Below, in pieces: positions 12,931 to 22,032 of a stretch of DNA of 64,000 nt. The notes beneath the pieces were generated by a model that was given only the letters and a program-made list of their open reading frames with translations, had not been told where the DNA came from and made no database searches. Positions within the stretch are counted from its first letter, which is position 1. Every line of letters starts with the position of its first letter. This DNA comes from a virus, in IMG/VR virus record IMGVR_UViG_3300014913_000009, positions 25,971 to 89,970 of that record. The stretch is one strand, 5' to 3'. The translations under genes and the position numbers were made by a program.

Positions 12931-15776
12931 GCAAATTCCGAAAAAAGCCAAGCATAAAATTCGAGAGACCAAGATCCACATCGAAAAGCGGCATTAATTC
13001 TGCTGCTGGCAGAAAATATGGCGAAGCCAATATGAGGGATACTGGCGAAGGTGGATATGCTGATACCAAAATCCCAATCTTTGATATTGCATCGAAATCA
13101 AGTGCTGAGGAAGCCGACGAAGCATTCCTTCTTGTTTCTGGAGTAATGTCGAAACTTGAGCAGGCAATGAATATAGCAAGGGTTGCCCCAAAGGCAAGTT
13201 TTATTCCTGTTGATAGTGCGTCTCGTAACATAAGACAAGCAGTCATGAGGAGAGATAGGACCAATGCTCCTGAAGGAGACAAAATTCACTGGGACTTATT
13301 TGAGCGCATAATCAATCATGCTGTCAATCAATATGATTTTGTTAATTTCGAGTTTCTTGACAATCTGCAAAATGAACCATATTCAGATACTGTAAATTGG
13401 AATGCAAATCAGATTATAAATGATTTGATGCAAGATGGCAATGACATGTTTGCCAATGCGTCGGACACTGTTGGCGATGATGATTTAACGCCGGGACAAT
13501 ATACTGCCCAATTTATTAACAATGGATTACCGCAAGACAAATGGAGTTGGTTAAGAAAACTCTTATTATATTCCGCGCCATTAATATATCTATATTTCGA
13601 CTATAAATTAAAAGGTCCTCTAAAATCATTGGACGATGCCGGTGTTGCCGGTGGTAAAATGCCTGCAGGGACAGAGTATGGGACAATTATTGTCCAGATA
13701 TTAATCGGCATAGCCATTTATCTCCTTATCCAAGGACTTACGGCACAGCAAATGAAGGATATGCTTCGTGATGCGGGATTTGAAAAAGACATGAAGAAAA
13801 GAGGTATCCCAGCTGATCTCGACAATTTATGTATGCAAGCACAATCATTACTAAATGGTGATTCCATTACCCTCGATGGCTTTGGGGCTCCGGGTAAAAC
13901 TTATGCTTTGGGCGATTTACCATTAGGCGTTAGTGTCGAATTTTTGCACAATGCCACGGCATATATGGGGCAGGGCGATTGGGAAATAATGAGAGATTAT
14001 TGCGTTGGCTTCCTAATGAATCATTTGGTTGATGATGAATATTATCCATGGCATATGTATCTTGACTCCAGGATTGGATATGACGATCTTGAAGGAGTCA
14101 TAGAACAAGCTCCATCATATTCTCCGTTATTCAGGGTGCATGCAATAAATAATGATGTCACGATAAATAATGGCGGATCTTATAATACAAACGATCCTGA
14201 TTTTCCATTAACCGGAAATGATACCGAAGGATCGCGCGAAGCGAGAGCCCAAAGAAATAGTACTGATTATTCCAAAAAATTTGAAGCTCCATCGGCAATG
14301 GATGCTGTTGGCGATGCACTTGGCAATATTGGCGATGATTTGCTCGATACTGTTGGAGAAGGAATAGAATTCGGCAATGCGGTTGATGGTGGAGCAAGTA
14401 CTATCGACGATTATACAATGTGGAAAATGATGACTGTCGATGCTGGCCAGTATGGATATATTGACTGGAAGGGCGAAGAATTCAAATATACCGCAAATAA
14501 TCACAGAACGCCTGAACAGGCATCAAGAATGAATGCCGAAGCCGAAAAAGAACTCAGGGAAAGATATCAAAACAGATTTACTATGGCCAGGCATATTAGC
14601 GGGATTCAAGAAAAGATGAGTGGCGCAGTAAAAGGGGCTGGTGATTATCTAAAAATGGATCTCGATAAATTACATTGGACAAGAGAAATTGCATGGGTCT
14701 GGAACAAAATCGTAGAATCATTAGTTGCGAATCTGTCGTGGCAAGATTGGTATAAAGAATTTTTGTGTTGTTTCATTCGAGCTATCGCATATTATAATCC
14801 GGCATTTATATCAGTATTAAAAGAACTTCTCCGATGGGCAACAATGAATATGACCATCAATTATGGAGAAATGCTCAAAAAATTATACGACAAATTCTGG
14901 GTTAGTATGATAGAGGAATTCAAAAAAGCACTACATACAATGCTCGATGAAGCATGGCAGAATGTGCTTGATACTTATATCCTCCCATTCATTGAAACAA
15001 ATACACAGGGCGAAGAAAATGAATATTGCTATTTATGGAAAATGTTATTGGAAGCATTGCTCAATTCAATGAAGCAATTTAAAGCCGCCATAGATGCTAT
15101 TATCGACGATCTGTTTAAGCGCCTAATTATCAATTCTGATATATTTAATCAAAAACTAGTATTGAGAATGGGATGTAAATATCTCGATATGTTTGCAAAA
15201 TTATTGGATAAAATATTAGAATTCGCCGAAGAATGTGGATTACAAGAAACAGAAGAAGGGTTGGCACAACTTGAATCGTGGTTATCTGAACATGGACTAA
15301 GCACATTCAATCAGACCATTCCAAGCAATCTATCCCCAGACGCCATTAATGCGTTATACGGCAATAATAATGGCGAAATCCCCGATCCCTCAAGTGGTAT
15401 GGATGGAATCGCAGATATGGTTGGGGGAATTATTGGGGTGAGTGATGTAGACGATAATGGCAATCCAATATCGGAAACTCCAGTAGAACAAAGAACGTAT
15501 AATTCTATAACAGCATATGGACATAAAGTGGATATTCCTGTAAAATATCAAAAGGCAGCTCCCACGAACTCGTGGTGGTTTGGCGAACCCATTGACTACG
15601 ATGGACTAATTGTTATGCCAGTATCAGCATTGCTGGAGAAGAAATATAAAGACAAAGATTTTGCAGAAGAACAGAAACGAAGATGTAGAGACCAATTAAC
15701 TCCGGAGAGAATGAAACAAATGGTTAAGCGATTTCCGCGCAATATGATTGACCCTCGAATTAACAATAGGAATTAA
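12927..15776 (+). CDS. Large unknown virion protein between terminase and portal
   Basis: 949 aa, unrecognised. It starts at TTG 12927 overlapping the terminase stop, with GGAGGAG upstream. The basic N terminus (SKFRKKPSIKFERPR) is followed by a helical body with two membrane-like segments at about 206-225 (LRKLLLYSAPLIYLYFDY) and 254-272 (IIVQILIGIAIYLLIQGL), then a long aromatic helical region (residues 580-790) and an acidic loop region. The position between terminase and portal is normally filled by small genes; the size and membrane segments suggest an internal or ejected head protein. Not obviously coiled coil, no enzyme motif seen. Confidence 0.5.
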   Translation: MSKFRKKPSIKFERPRSTSKSGINSAAGRKYGEANMRDTGEGGYADTKIPIFDIASKSSAEEADEAFLLVSGVMSKLEQAMNIARVAPKASFIPVDSASRNIRQAVMRRDRTNAPEGDKIHWDLFERIINHAVNQYDFVNFEFLDNLQNEPYSDTVNWNANQIINDLMQDGNDMFANASDTVGDDDLTPGQYTAQFINNGLPQDKWSWLRKLLLYSAPLIYLYFDYKLKGPLKSLDDAGVAGGKMPAGTEYGTIIVQILIGIAIYLLIQGLTAQQMKDMLRDAGFEKDMKKRGIPADLDNLCMQAQSLLNGDSITLDGFGAPGKTYALGDLPLGVSVEFLHNATAYMGQGDWEIMRDYCVGFLMNHLVDDEYYPWHMYLDSRIGYDDLEGVIEQAPSYSPLFRVHAINNDVTINNGGSYNTNDPDFPLTGNDTEGSREARAQRNSTDYSKKFEAPSAMDAVGDALGNIGDDLLDTVGEGIEFGNAVDGGASTIDDYTMWKMMTVDAGQYGYIDWKGEEFKYTANNHRTPEQASRMNAEAEKELRERYQNRFTMARHISGIQEKMSGAVKGAGDYLKMDLDKLHWTREIAWVWNKIVESLVANLSWQDWYKEFLCCFIRAIAYYNPAFISVLKELLRWATMNMTINYGEMLKKLYDKFWVSMIEEFKKALHTMLDEAWQNVLDTYILPFIETNTQGEENEYCYLWKMLLEALLNSMKQFKAAIDAIIDDLFKRLIINSDIFNQKLVLRMGCKYLDMFAKLLDKILEFAEECGLQETEEGLAQLESWLSEHGLSTFNQTIPSNLSPDAINALYGNNNGEIPDPSSGMDGIADMVGGIIGVSDVDDNGNPISETPVEQRTYNSITAYGHKVDIPVKYQKAAPTNSWWFGEPIDYDGLIVMPVSALLEKKYKDKDFAEEQKRRCRDQLTPERMKQMVKRFPRNMIDPRINNRN

Positions 15777-15777
15777 A

Positions 15778-17757
15778 ATGCCAAGAACACACAGAATACA
15801 ATCTCCAGCACATGACAGAATAGCCCCTTCATCCATGATGTCTAAAAGCAATCCAAGCGCGATTAGCCACGAGATTATAGAACGGAAGGAAATATTGCCT
15901 CCATTAGTGACATTCGCGCCAAAACTCCCGAGGAACATCCATCGACAAAGATCTAATTTTGAGGAAATCCCATATGATTTAACGGAAATTGTTCGCGCGG
16001 AAGATACCGATTCCTATGTAGCAAAGTCATTTAACGAACATACGCAACTCATTATGAGAGAGGGATTCGCAATAAAAAGTCAGGATGAGGAGACAGAAAG
16101 ATATTGTAATATAAGAATGAAAGAAATACAAATACTTACCGGTATTTCTCCAACAGCGCTTTTAAGGAAAATAGCCCGATCAGTAGTTAGATATTGCAAT
16201 GCATATGTAGTCAAGTCTAGAGTTCCCGCACCATGCATCGGAAAAACATACAGAATGAACAATAGGGATCTCGATCCTATTGTTGGATTATTCGTCGCAG
16301 ATCCACTTACAATAAGTATTCTGCGAGATCATAGGGGTCGCCCCAAAATGTATAAGCAATTTGTTCCAGAAACAAATGGGGTGCGATTTTGGAGCCCCGA
16401 AGATGTAATTCATATTTCCTACAATCATCGTGCGGGCTTTCCCTATGGAACGCCATGGATTATCCCGTCATTAGATGATGTTCGCTTTTTAAGGCGATTT
16501 GAGGAGCATGCAGATATTTTGGGAGGCAATTTCGCACAACCATTTATTGTGTGGAAAATTGGCACCGATGCAATGCCTACAATGGTTAATCCGGAAACAG
16601 GGGAGTCCGAAACAGCATTGGTAAAAAGAGAAATCCAAAGGTTAGCACAAGAAGGTATCGCCATCGTTGGACACAGGCATAATCCAGAAGCACTTAACAC
16701 ATCTGATAGCGGAGTGAATCTTGTCCCATATCTCGAATACCTCAAAGATCGTGTAGTATCCGGCGTTGGATTAAGTTCAATTAGTCTTGGACAAGGAGGC
16801 ACGGCAAACAGAGCGACAGCAACGCACTTAATGCAAGTTGCCATAAATAGATGCAAAGATATACAAGAGGTAATCGCCGATAAAATATCATCAACATTAC
16901 TTTTTGAGTTACAGCTTGATAGCGGAAAATCATTCTCAGTCGCCAATGAAGCATATTTTGAATTTGCGGAGATTGATGTCGAAGCACAGCAATCAAGAGA
17001 AAACCATGCCACAGCATTATTCCAGGCCGGAGCGATGACTCATACAGAATTAAGACGCGAAATGAATCTTAATCCATTCTCAGAAGAAGATAAGAATGAC
17101 GACTTTATTGCATGGGGAGATAGAAAGAATCGTGCAGATTTAGAAGCTCAAAAAGAACTGTCATTAGAGCCACAATTAGAAATGCAAGAGAAAACAGCCA
17201 AAATGAGTGCTGCGACAGGTCTTGCTAAATCAAAATCCTCCCCATCTTCTTCCGGCAATGGATCGAAAAAATCAATTGCCAACAAAAACCAACCTTCTAA
17301 TCAATATGGAACAAAGAAGACAAAAACAAAGGTAACAAAGAATGATGCTATTAAAAATGTGAACTTGGAACAATCCATACTTATCAATTCATTGTTAAAC
17401 AAGGACAACTTGAAAAATAATCAGAAAATTATTTCAAAAACCTTCGATAAATACCTTGACAAAATAACACTTATGGTTGATGATTTAACCAGGGATATAA
17501 TTACTTCCTTCTGTACAAGGGAGACAATAGAGTATCCAGATGACGAGATTATAGTGGGTATTATTGAAAAAGTATGGAATAGAGGGTTTGACGAATCCTT
17601 GAAAAATACTCAAAAATATTTAATATCAGATGAAAATAAAGATAAAATAATCGAGAATGTCAAAAAAGAGGGAACAAAAATACAAACCCTCATTCATATA
17701 GTGACTGAACAATTGGAAAACGATCTTAAAAAGTTATTGCACGAGGACACAAAATGA
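15778..17757 (+). CDS. Portal protein
   Basis: 659 aa, the dodecameric DNA gateway of the capsid. Portal-type features include PEDVIHISYNHRAGFPYGTP (about 203-222), a long helical wing/stem, LVPYLEYLKDRVVSGVGLSS and GGTANRATATHLMQVAINR, which is typical of portals, then EIDVEAQQSRENHATALFQAG. Residues 470-659 form a Lys/Asn/Ser-rich linker and a charged helical extension not present in minimal portals. The ATG at 15778 is preceded by AGGA at 7 bases, preferable to an upstream TTG at 15748. Followed by the protease/scaffold gene with an ATGA overlap, the usual capsid order. Confidence 0.9.
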   Translation: MPRTHRIQSPAHDRIAPSSMMSKSNPSAISHEIIERKEILPPLVTFAPKLPRNIHRQRSNFEEIPYDLTEIVRAEDTDSYVAKSFNEHTQLIMREGFAIKSQDEETERYCNIRMKEIQILTGISPTALLRKIARSVVRYCNAYVVKSRVPAPCIGKTYRMNNRDLDPIVGLFVADPLTISILRDHRGRPKMYKQFVPETNGVRFWSPEDVIHISYNHRAGFPYGTPWIIPSLDDVRFLRRFEEHADILGGNFAQPFIVWKIGTDAMPTMVNPETGESETALVKREIQRLAQEGIAIVGHRHNPEALNTSDSGVNLVPYLEYLKDRVVSGVGLSSISLGQGGTANRATATHLMQVAINRCKDIQEVIADKISSTLLFELQLDSGKSFSVANEAYFEFAEIDVEAQQSRENHATALFQAGAMTHTELRREMNLNPFSEEDKNDDFIAWGDRKNRADLEAQKELSLEPQLEMQEKTAKMSAATGLAKSKSSPSSSGNGSKKSIANKNQPSNQYGTKKTKTKVTKNDAIKNVNLEQSILINSLLNKDNLKNNQKIISKTFDKYLDKITLMVDDLTRDIITSFCTRETIEYPDDEIIVGIIEKVWNRGFDESLKNTQKYLISDENKDKIIENVKKEGTKIQTLIHIVTEQLENDLKKLLHEDTK

Positions 17758-19328
17758 CAAAAGATATTGCCGCAATAGATCTTTATCAATTCGATTCTTC
17801 CGCCATAGATATTAATAAGGTGGATAGATTTTTTGACAATCAAAAGAAATCAATCAAGGCTAGCGGCAAATCGAAAGAAGAAGTATCTACTATTCTTCGC
17901 CCGACTATTGATGCTACTCGAAGCGATTCGATAGTAAATGCCCGTTGTTATGCTGGCTATAGAGTCAATCAAGCAATCCCAACATGGACTAAACCCTATG
18001 CAAAGCCAGTCTTACCACATCATAGATCAAGTGATTCCTCTGGTTTTTTTGGAGGAGGGTCAAAGGCAGAGGATGCACTAGGAAGAGTCCATAAGGCAAC
18101 ATTCCGTCCATTTCCTGGAGCAGACCTCAGAAATGGATTTGTATCGGCAACAAAAGGAGGGGCAGGATCAGGACAAGTATTATTGGAAGTCGATATTACT
18201 AATAGTGATGCACAGGAAAAAATACTGGATAGAAGATACTTGACAGTATCGACAAGCCAAGGGACGACGGATGCGACTTGTAGTATTTGCGGATCATCCC
18301 TTGTCTCGGGAGGCTGCTCGCATCGACCCGGGAGAAAATACCCATTAGAAGAAACATCTCCATTATACAAATTCTTATCCGGCGATGCAAAAAAGAAAAA
18401 GAAAATTTATGCAGATTGTTTTTCAATCTGGGATCAAAAAATAAACTTTAGAGAAGTAAGTTTCGTTAATATTCCAGCACAGCAATATGCGGGAGTATTA
18501 TCAACCAAATGGGTTGATGTGCAAGATGACGAAAGCTTAGATTTAGATATTTCACAAATAGATATTTACGACGGCACATCAGATCATGTCGGCGTAATAA
18601 GTATGACTGCAACCAATGGTTTGGTCACACAGGAACTATTTGCTGATGACTGGTTTCAATCTCCAAGTGGTCTTTACGTGAGCGCGCCAGCACACGATTA
18701 CGAGGAGGACGAGATAAATAATATGGATATGGGGAACAGGAATCCTCCGGCTACACAGCCAAAAAAGGGCAAGGAGCCCGAACATGTAGATAATCATTCT
18801 TTTCAATCTAATGTAGGAGAAGATACAGTGGAAATCAAAGAATTAGAAAAAAAGCTTGAAGTCGAGACGAAGAAAGTATCTGATGCGGAAGCGAAGATAA
18901 AAGAATTGTCCGCCGAGCGCGATTCCCTGAAGGAAGAGATAGGAAAGATCACTGAAGCAAAAGACGAGGCGGAAAAACGCTTTGTTGATTCACAATCCAA
19001 GCGCCTGTTTGATATGTATCAGACTTGTGGTATTTATGACAAAGAAATGTCAGAAGAAGATACCAAGGAGGCTTTGGACGAATTAGCAAAACGCTCTCTC
19101 GAATCCCTCAGTGGCTCTATAGAAGATCTTAGCCCGAAATACAATTCAATTGTAGAATCGCAAACAAAACAGAATGAAGATGAGGATGATAGTCAGGACA
19201 AAGATGATGAACCTGATGTTGCAGACGATACGAAAAAGGCAGCCGGAACTGTAGAAGATCCTACGGTCAAAAAATCGGAACCTGTAGAGTATGTAAAACC
19301 AACTATGGCTTCAGCTCTTGGATTCTAG
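17754..19328 (+). CDS. Prohead protease-scaffold fusion
   Basis: 524 aa. The first 260 residues resemble prohead maturation proteases, with FREVSFVNIPAQQYAGV (about 231-247) matching the EVS-V--PA--A block of that family. A small zinc knuckle, C176-x2-C179...C188-x-H190 (CSICGSS...CSHRPGRKY), is inserted. Residues 355-430 are a charged coiled coil and 455-510 a very acidic linker, as in capsid scaffolds. The protein ends YVKPTMASALGF. Position between portal and major capsid supports protease plus scaffold in one chain. I cannot place the catalytic Ser/His with certainty. Confidence 0.7.
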   Translation: MTKDIAAIDLYQFDSSAIDINKVDRFFDNQKKSIKASGKSKEEVSTILRPTIDATRSDSIVNARCYAGYRVNQAIPTWTKPYAKPVLPHHRSSDSSGFFGGGSKAEDALGRVHKATFRPFPGADLRNGFVSATKGGAGSGQVLLEVDITNSDAQEKILDRRYLTVSTSQGTTDATCSICGSSLVSGGCSHRPGRKYPLEETSPLYKFLSGDAKKKKKIYADCFSIWDQKINFREVSFVNIPAQQYAGVLSTKWVDVQDDESLDLDISQIDIYDGTSDHVGVISMTATNGLVTQELFADDWFQSPSGLYVSAPAHDYEEDEINNMDMGNRNPPATQPKKGKEPEHVDNHSFQSNVGEDTVEIKELEKKLEVETKKVSDAEAKIKELSAERDSLKEEIGKITEAKDEAEKRFVDSQSKRLFDMYQTCGIYDKEMSEEDTKEALDELAKRSLESLSGSIEDLSPKYNSIVESQTKQNEDEDDSQDKDDEPDVADDTKKAAGTVEDPTVKKSEPVEYVKPTMASALGF

Positions 19329-19379
19329 TGACAATCATCAATTATTTTTTTGGAAACCTATTAACGGAGATTTATAACT

Positions 19380-20213
19380 ATGGCAGTTAAAACACCTTAT
19401 GGTTATGGTCGTCAATCCAAGGACATCTTAGAACTTTCTGAGGGCGTATCGCCAACAGGTAGTATCAGACTTGCTCCGTGGATTCCCATAACAGAAAGAA
19501 ATCAAGCGTCAGAATTTGATATCGCCATCAAAGCAGGCAATGTAATCGCCATCGAATACATTACTACGGCTGTCGGCAGTATCGCGACTGGCCCATATTA
19601 TGTTCCGGCAAACGGTGGTAAGGCGACAACTTTAGCCTATACATCACTCGATGTTGGATTAACCCTTAACAAAAATACTGGAGCGGTTGTAACAGCAGCA
19701 GAAGTTGCCGCAGCCTCTACAGCTACACATCCTGCAAATAATCCCGTAGGATACAACTTCTTCGACTTTTATCATGATCAGGAAAATGCATACAACAATA
19801 TGCAGATTCAGACTTATGAAAAGGCGATTGTAACACGCTACTTTATCGAAGTCCCTGTCAAATACGAATATCAGCTGGGTTCTCCAGGCGAATTGATTAT
19901 GGCAGATTGGGCTGTACCAGGCTCATGGCGACCGGTGGATGCAAACTATCATACGACTGTTGGCTCCTTCACTCGCTATACTGCTGGCTCCGGAGTTGTA
20001 ACTGTAGATGAGCAGACAAACAAAGAGACTCAAATCATTGGACGTCTGTTATTTGTTCAGCCAATTACTGATATTGACAATCTAAGTATGGTAACAACTA
20101 TGCCTGGTCTGTCTTTGACTGGTAGTGGCTCAAACGGCGTACCTACTCACTTGCGGAATGCGGCGACAATTTCCGGTGTTGAGTATCGGGCGCGAATTTT
20201 AGTAAACGCATAA
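19380..20213 (+). CDS. Probable capsid decoration or accessory protein
   Basis: 277 aa, beta-rich, rich in Thr, Ala, Gly and Val, with few Lys/Arg clusters. It lies between the scaffold and the major capsid gene, behind a good ACGGAG site. No family motif is recognised, but composition and place fit a capsid surface or stabilising protein. The middle (AVVTAAEVAAASTATHPANN) looks like a flexible Ala/Thr loop. It might instead be a second capsid-forming protein; no HK97 signatures are visible. Confidence 0.5.
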   Translation: MAVKTPYGYGRQSKDILELSEGVSPTGSIRLAPWIPITERNQASEFDIAIKAGNVIAIEYITTAVGSIATGPYYVPANGGKATTLAYTSLDVGLTLNKNTGAVVTAAEVAAASTATHPANNPVGYNFFDFYHDQENAYNNMQIQTYEKAIVTRYFIEVPVKYEYQLGSPGELIMADWAVPGSWRPVDANYHTTVGSFTRYTAGSGVVTVDEQTNKETQIIGRLLFVQPITDIDNLSMVTTMPGLSLTGSGSNGVPTHLRNAATISGVEYRARILVNA

Positions 20214-20230
20214 TTAGGAGCTTAAATTAA

Positions 20231-21631
20231 ATGAACGAACAAGCAAAAATAAACGAGTTCACCCAGCTCTTTAGCACCATGATGGAAACGAAAGTCGCGG
20301 ACGTCATGAGTGAAATGGGTTACAAGCCAGGTGAGGTTCCTAATAGGAAAACATCGCCGGAAATCGCCCTTTTCAATAAGCGCGATAATGCAGTCAACCA
20401 GATTGCACGCGTCTGGACAAATGATGGGATTGACCCAAAAACTGGTGTTAATTTTAATTTCGAAGATATGCTCAGAGTTGTTAAAACTCAAGAGAGAAAA
20501 CTCGTATCGGAATACCAGAAGACTGTCGGTGAAGATGCTGCGGCATCTCCCGACATCATGCTCATCATGCCAAAAGTGGTAAGTAAGATTATACGTGAGC
20601 CAATTCATTATACGGAAAATCTGACGCCATTGCTTCGGAAAGTACGTGTAAAAGGTGGGCAAATCAACATATCTTATCCCGCAGTTGGAGCGATGGGTGG
20701 ACAGCCGTTGGATATGGCGGAAGGACAGGAATACCCGGAAGGTACTCTCGACATGGCTGGATTAAGCAATGTCAAGATAGGAAAATCCGGTATTGCCGTT
20801 CGCTGGACACAGGAAATGCAGCGCTACTCACAGTTTGACTTTATGGCCATGCTGTTGCGTGAAGCTGCACGAGCACTCGCTCGGTGGAAAGACAAGAAAA
20901 TTGCTGACCACATCCTTGCACTCGGTGTAACTGCATTTGACAACGATGTAGGTGGAATTGATGGTACGACCGGACGCGATATCGCTGGAGATTATAATGG
21001 CACATTAGCTGTTGACGATCTCTTTGTCGCTTATGCTGACATGGTAAATCAGGGATTCACACCAGACACATTGCTCGTCAATCCTCTTGCATGGCTTATC
21101 TTTGCAAGAGATCCGCAGATGCGTCATCTGGCATATTGGGATGGCGGAGCTTACTTCGGCACATCGCAGGGCAAACTTCCGTATGCTGGTGAATTTGAAA
21201 CCGGCACAGGAGGCGCTCAAGGTGCATGGAATGGTAGTCTCGGAATGGGTGGCGAATCCGCCATCGCCGGAATGTATCATCCTGTATATAAGAGTTTCCC
21301 TGTCCCGTTGAAAATTGTTGTTAGCCCTTCTCTCCCCGTGACTGCTGCATCTGGTAGCACTCCGGCGAAAACAACTATGGTTATGTGCGACTCAAAAGAA
21401 TTGGGCGTACTCTTTGTTGATGAAGAGCCAACAAGCGACCAGTGGGATGATCCTTCTCGGGACATCTATAAAGTCAAGATTCGGGAACGCTATGCAATTG
21501 GCATCCTAAATGCAGGGCAAGCAGTAAGATCGTTTAAAAACGTGAATATTGCGAAGTCTTATGATTACGATGAACGTATCACGTGGGACGCTGCAACAGC
21601 CTCACTGCCGTCAGGTGGATACACCCCGTAG
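20231..21631 (+). CDS. Major capsid protein
   Basis: 466 aa, HK97-fold candidate. The N-terminal 110 residues are helical and may be a delta-like domain removed by the protease; then come VVSKIIREPIHYTENLTPLL, the E-loop-like SYPAVGAMGGQPLDMAEGQE, a long spine helix FDFMAMLLREAARALARWKDKKIADHI (split here only by sense) and P-domain-like DDLFVAYADMVNQGFTPDTLLVNPLAW, followed by PLKIVVSPSLPV and a C-terminal DPSRDIYKVKIRERYAIG. Such features are typical of large-phage capsid proteins. AGGAGC precedes the ATG, and a strong terminator follows the gene, as expected for the most abundant product. Confidence 0.85.
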   Translation: MNEQAKINEFTQLFSTMMETKVADVMSEMGYKPGEVPNRKTSPEIALFNKRDNAVNQIARVWTNDGIDPKTGVNFNFEDMLRVVKTQERKLVSEYQKTVGEDAAASPDIMLIMPKVVSKIIREPIHYTENLTPLLRKVRVKGGQINISYPAVGAMGGQPLDMAEGQEYPEGTLDMAGLSNVKIGKSGIAVRWTQEMQRYSQFDFMAMLLREAARALARWKDKKIADHILALGVTAFDNDVGGIDGTTGRDIAGDYNGTLAVDDLFVAYADMVNQGFTPDTLLVNPLAWLIFARDPQMRHLAYWDGGAYFGTSQGKLPYAGEFETGTGGAQGAWNGSLGMGGESAIAGMYHPVYKSFPVPLKIVVSPSLPVTAASGSTPAKTTMVMCDSKELGVLFVDEEPTSDQWDDPSRDIYKVKIRERYAIGILNAGQAVRSFKNVNIAKSYDYDERITWDAATASLPSGGYTP

Positions 21632-21662
21632 TTTTTGGACAGGTAGAAGTGAAAAAATAACG

Positions 21663-21702
21663 AAAGGTCTGTCTGGGCCGACCTGGACAGACCTTTTCTT
21701 TT
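21663..21702 (+). terminator. Intrinsic terminator after the major capsid gene
   Basis: AAAGGTCTGTC (21663-21673) pairs perfectly with GACAGACCTTT (21686-21696) around a 12-base loop and is followed by TCTTTT. It lies 32 bases after the capsid stop and 28 before the next ATG. It would raise capsid messenger relative to the neck genes if readthrough is partial. Confidence 0.9.
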
Positions 21703-21729
21703 ATATCGTTTTTACAAAGGAAAATAATT

Positions 21730-22029
21730 ATGAAAAAAGATCTACTTGACGACGCGCTAAAAAACCTCAGAAATACAGACTCCAACAACATTCGCAAAAT
21801 TAATACCCGTCCCGATATCGAAGAAAGGGAAGGTAGAATTAATAAGGCTATAAATAAGTCTATCAGGACATCGAAAAAGCCATGGGAGATTTCAGATAAA
21901 AGTCTGGCTCAGTATATTGGAGAAATTGAAGACGAGAGTACTGACGATGAAGTTGATGTCGAATCATATAATAAGAAGGTGAATACAATAACAGACCATA
22001 ATAAAATCGCCAAACTTTTAGGATTCTAA
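21730..22029 (+). CDS. Small charged neck-region protein, unknown
   Basis: 99 aa, highly charged, helical, with an acidic stretch EIEDESTDDEVDVES and the end HNKIAKLLGF. The ending resembles the SALGF end of the protease/scaffold, which may be a shared capsid-binding tail. AAAGGAAAATAATT precedes the ATG. First gene after the capsid terminator. Possible head completion or assembly factor; unassigned. Confidence 0.5.
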   Translation: MKKDLLDDALKNLRNTDSNNIRKINTRPDIEEREGRINKAINKSIRTSKKPWEISDKSLAQYIGEIEDESTDDEVDVESYNKKVNTITDHNKIAKLLGF

Positions 22030-22032
22030 TAT

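Noticed and set aside
16443-17012. Minus-strand ORF of 189 codons in the portal gene
   Set aside because: It lies entirely inside the portal gene and has no ribosome site or recognisable motif.
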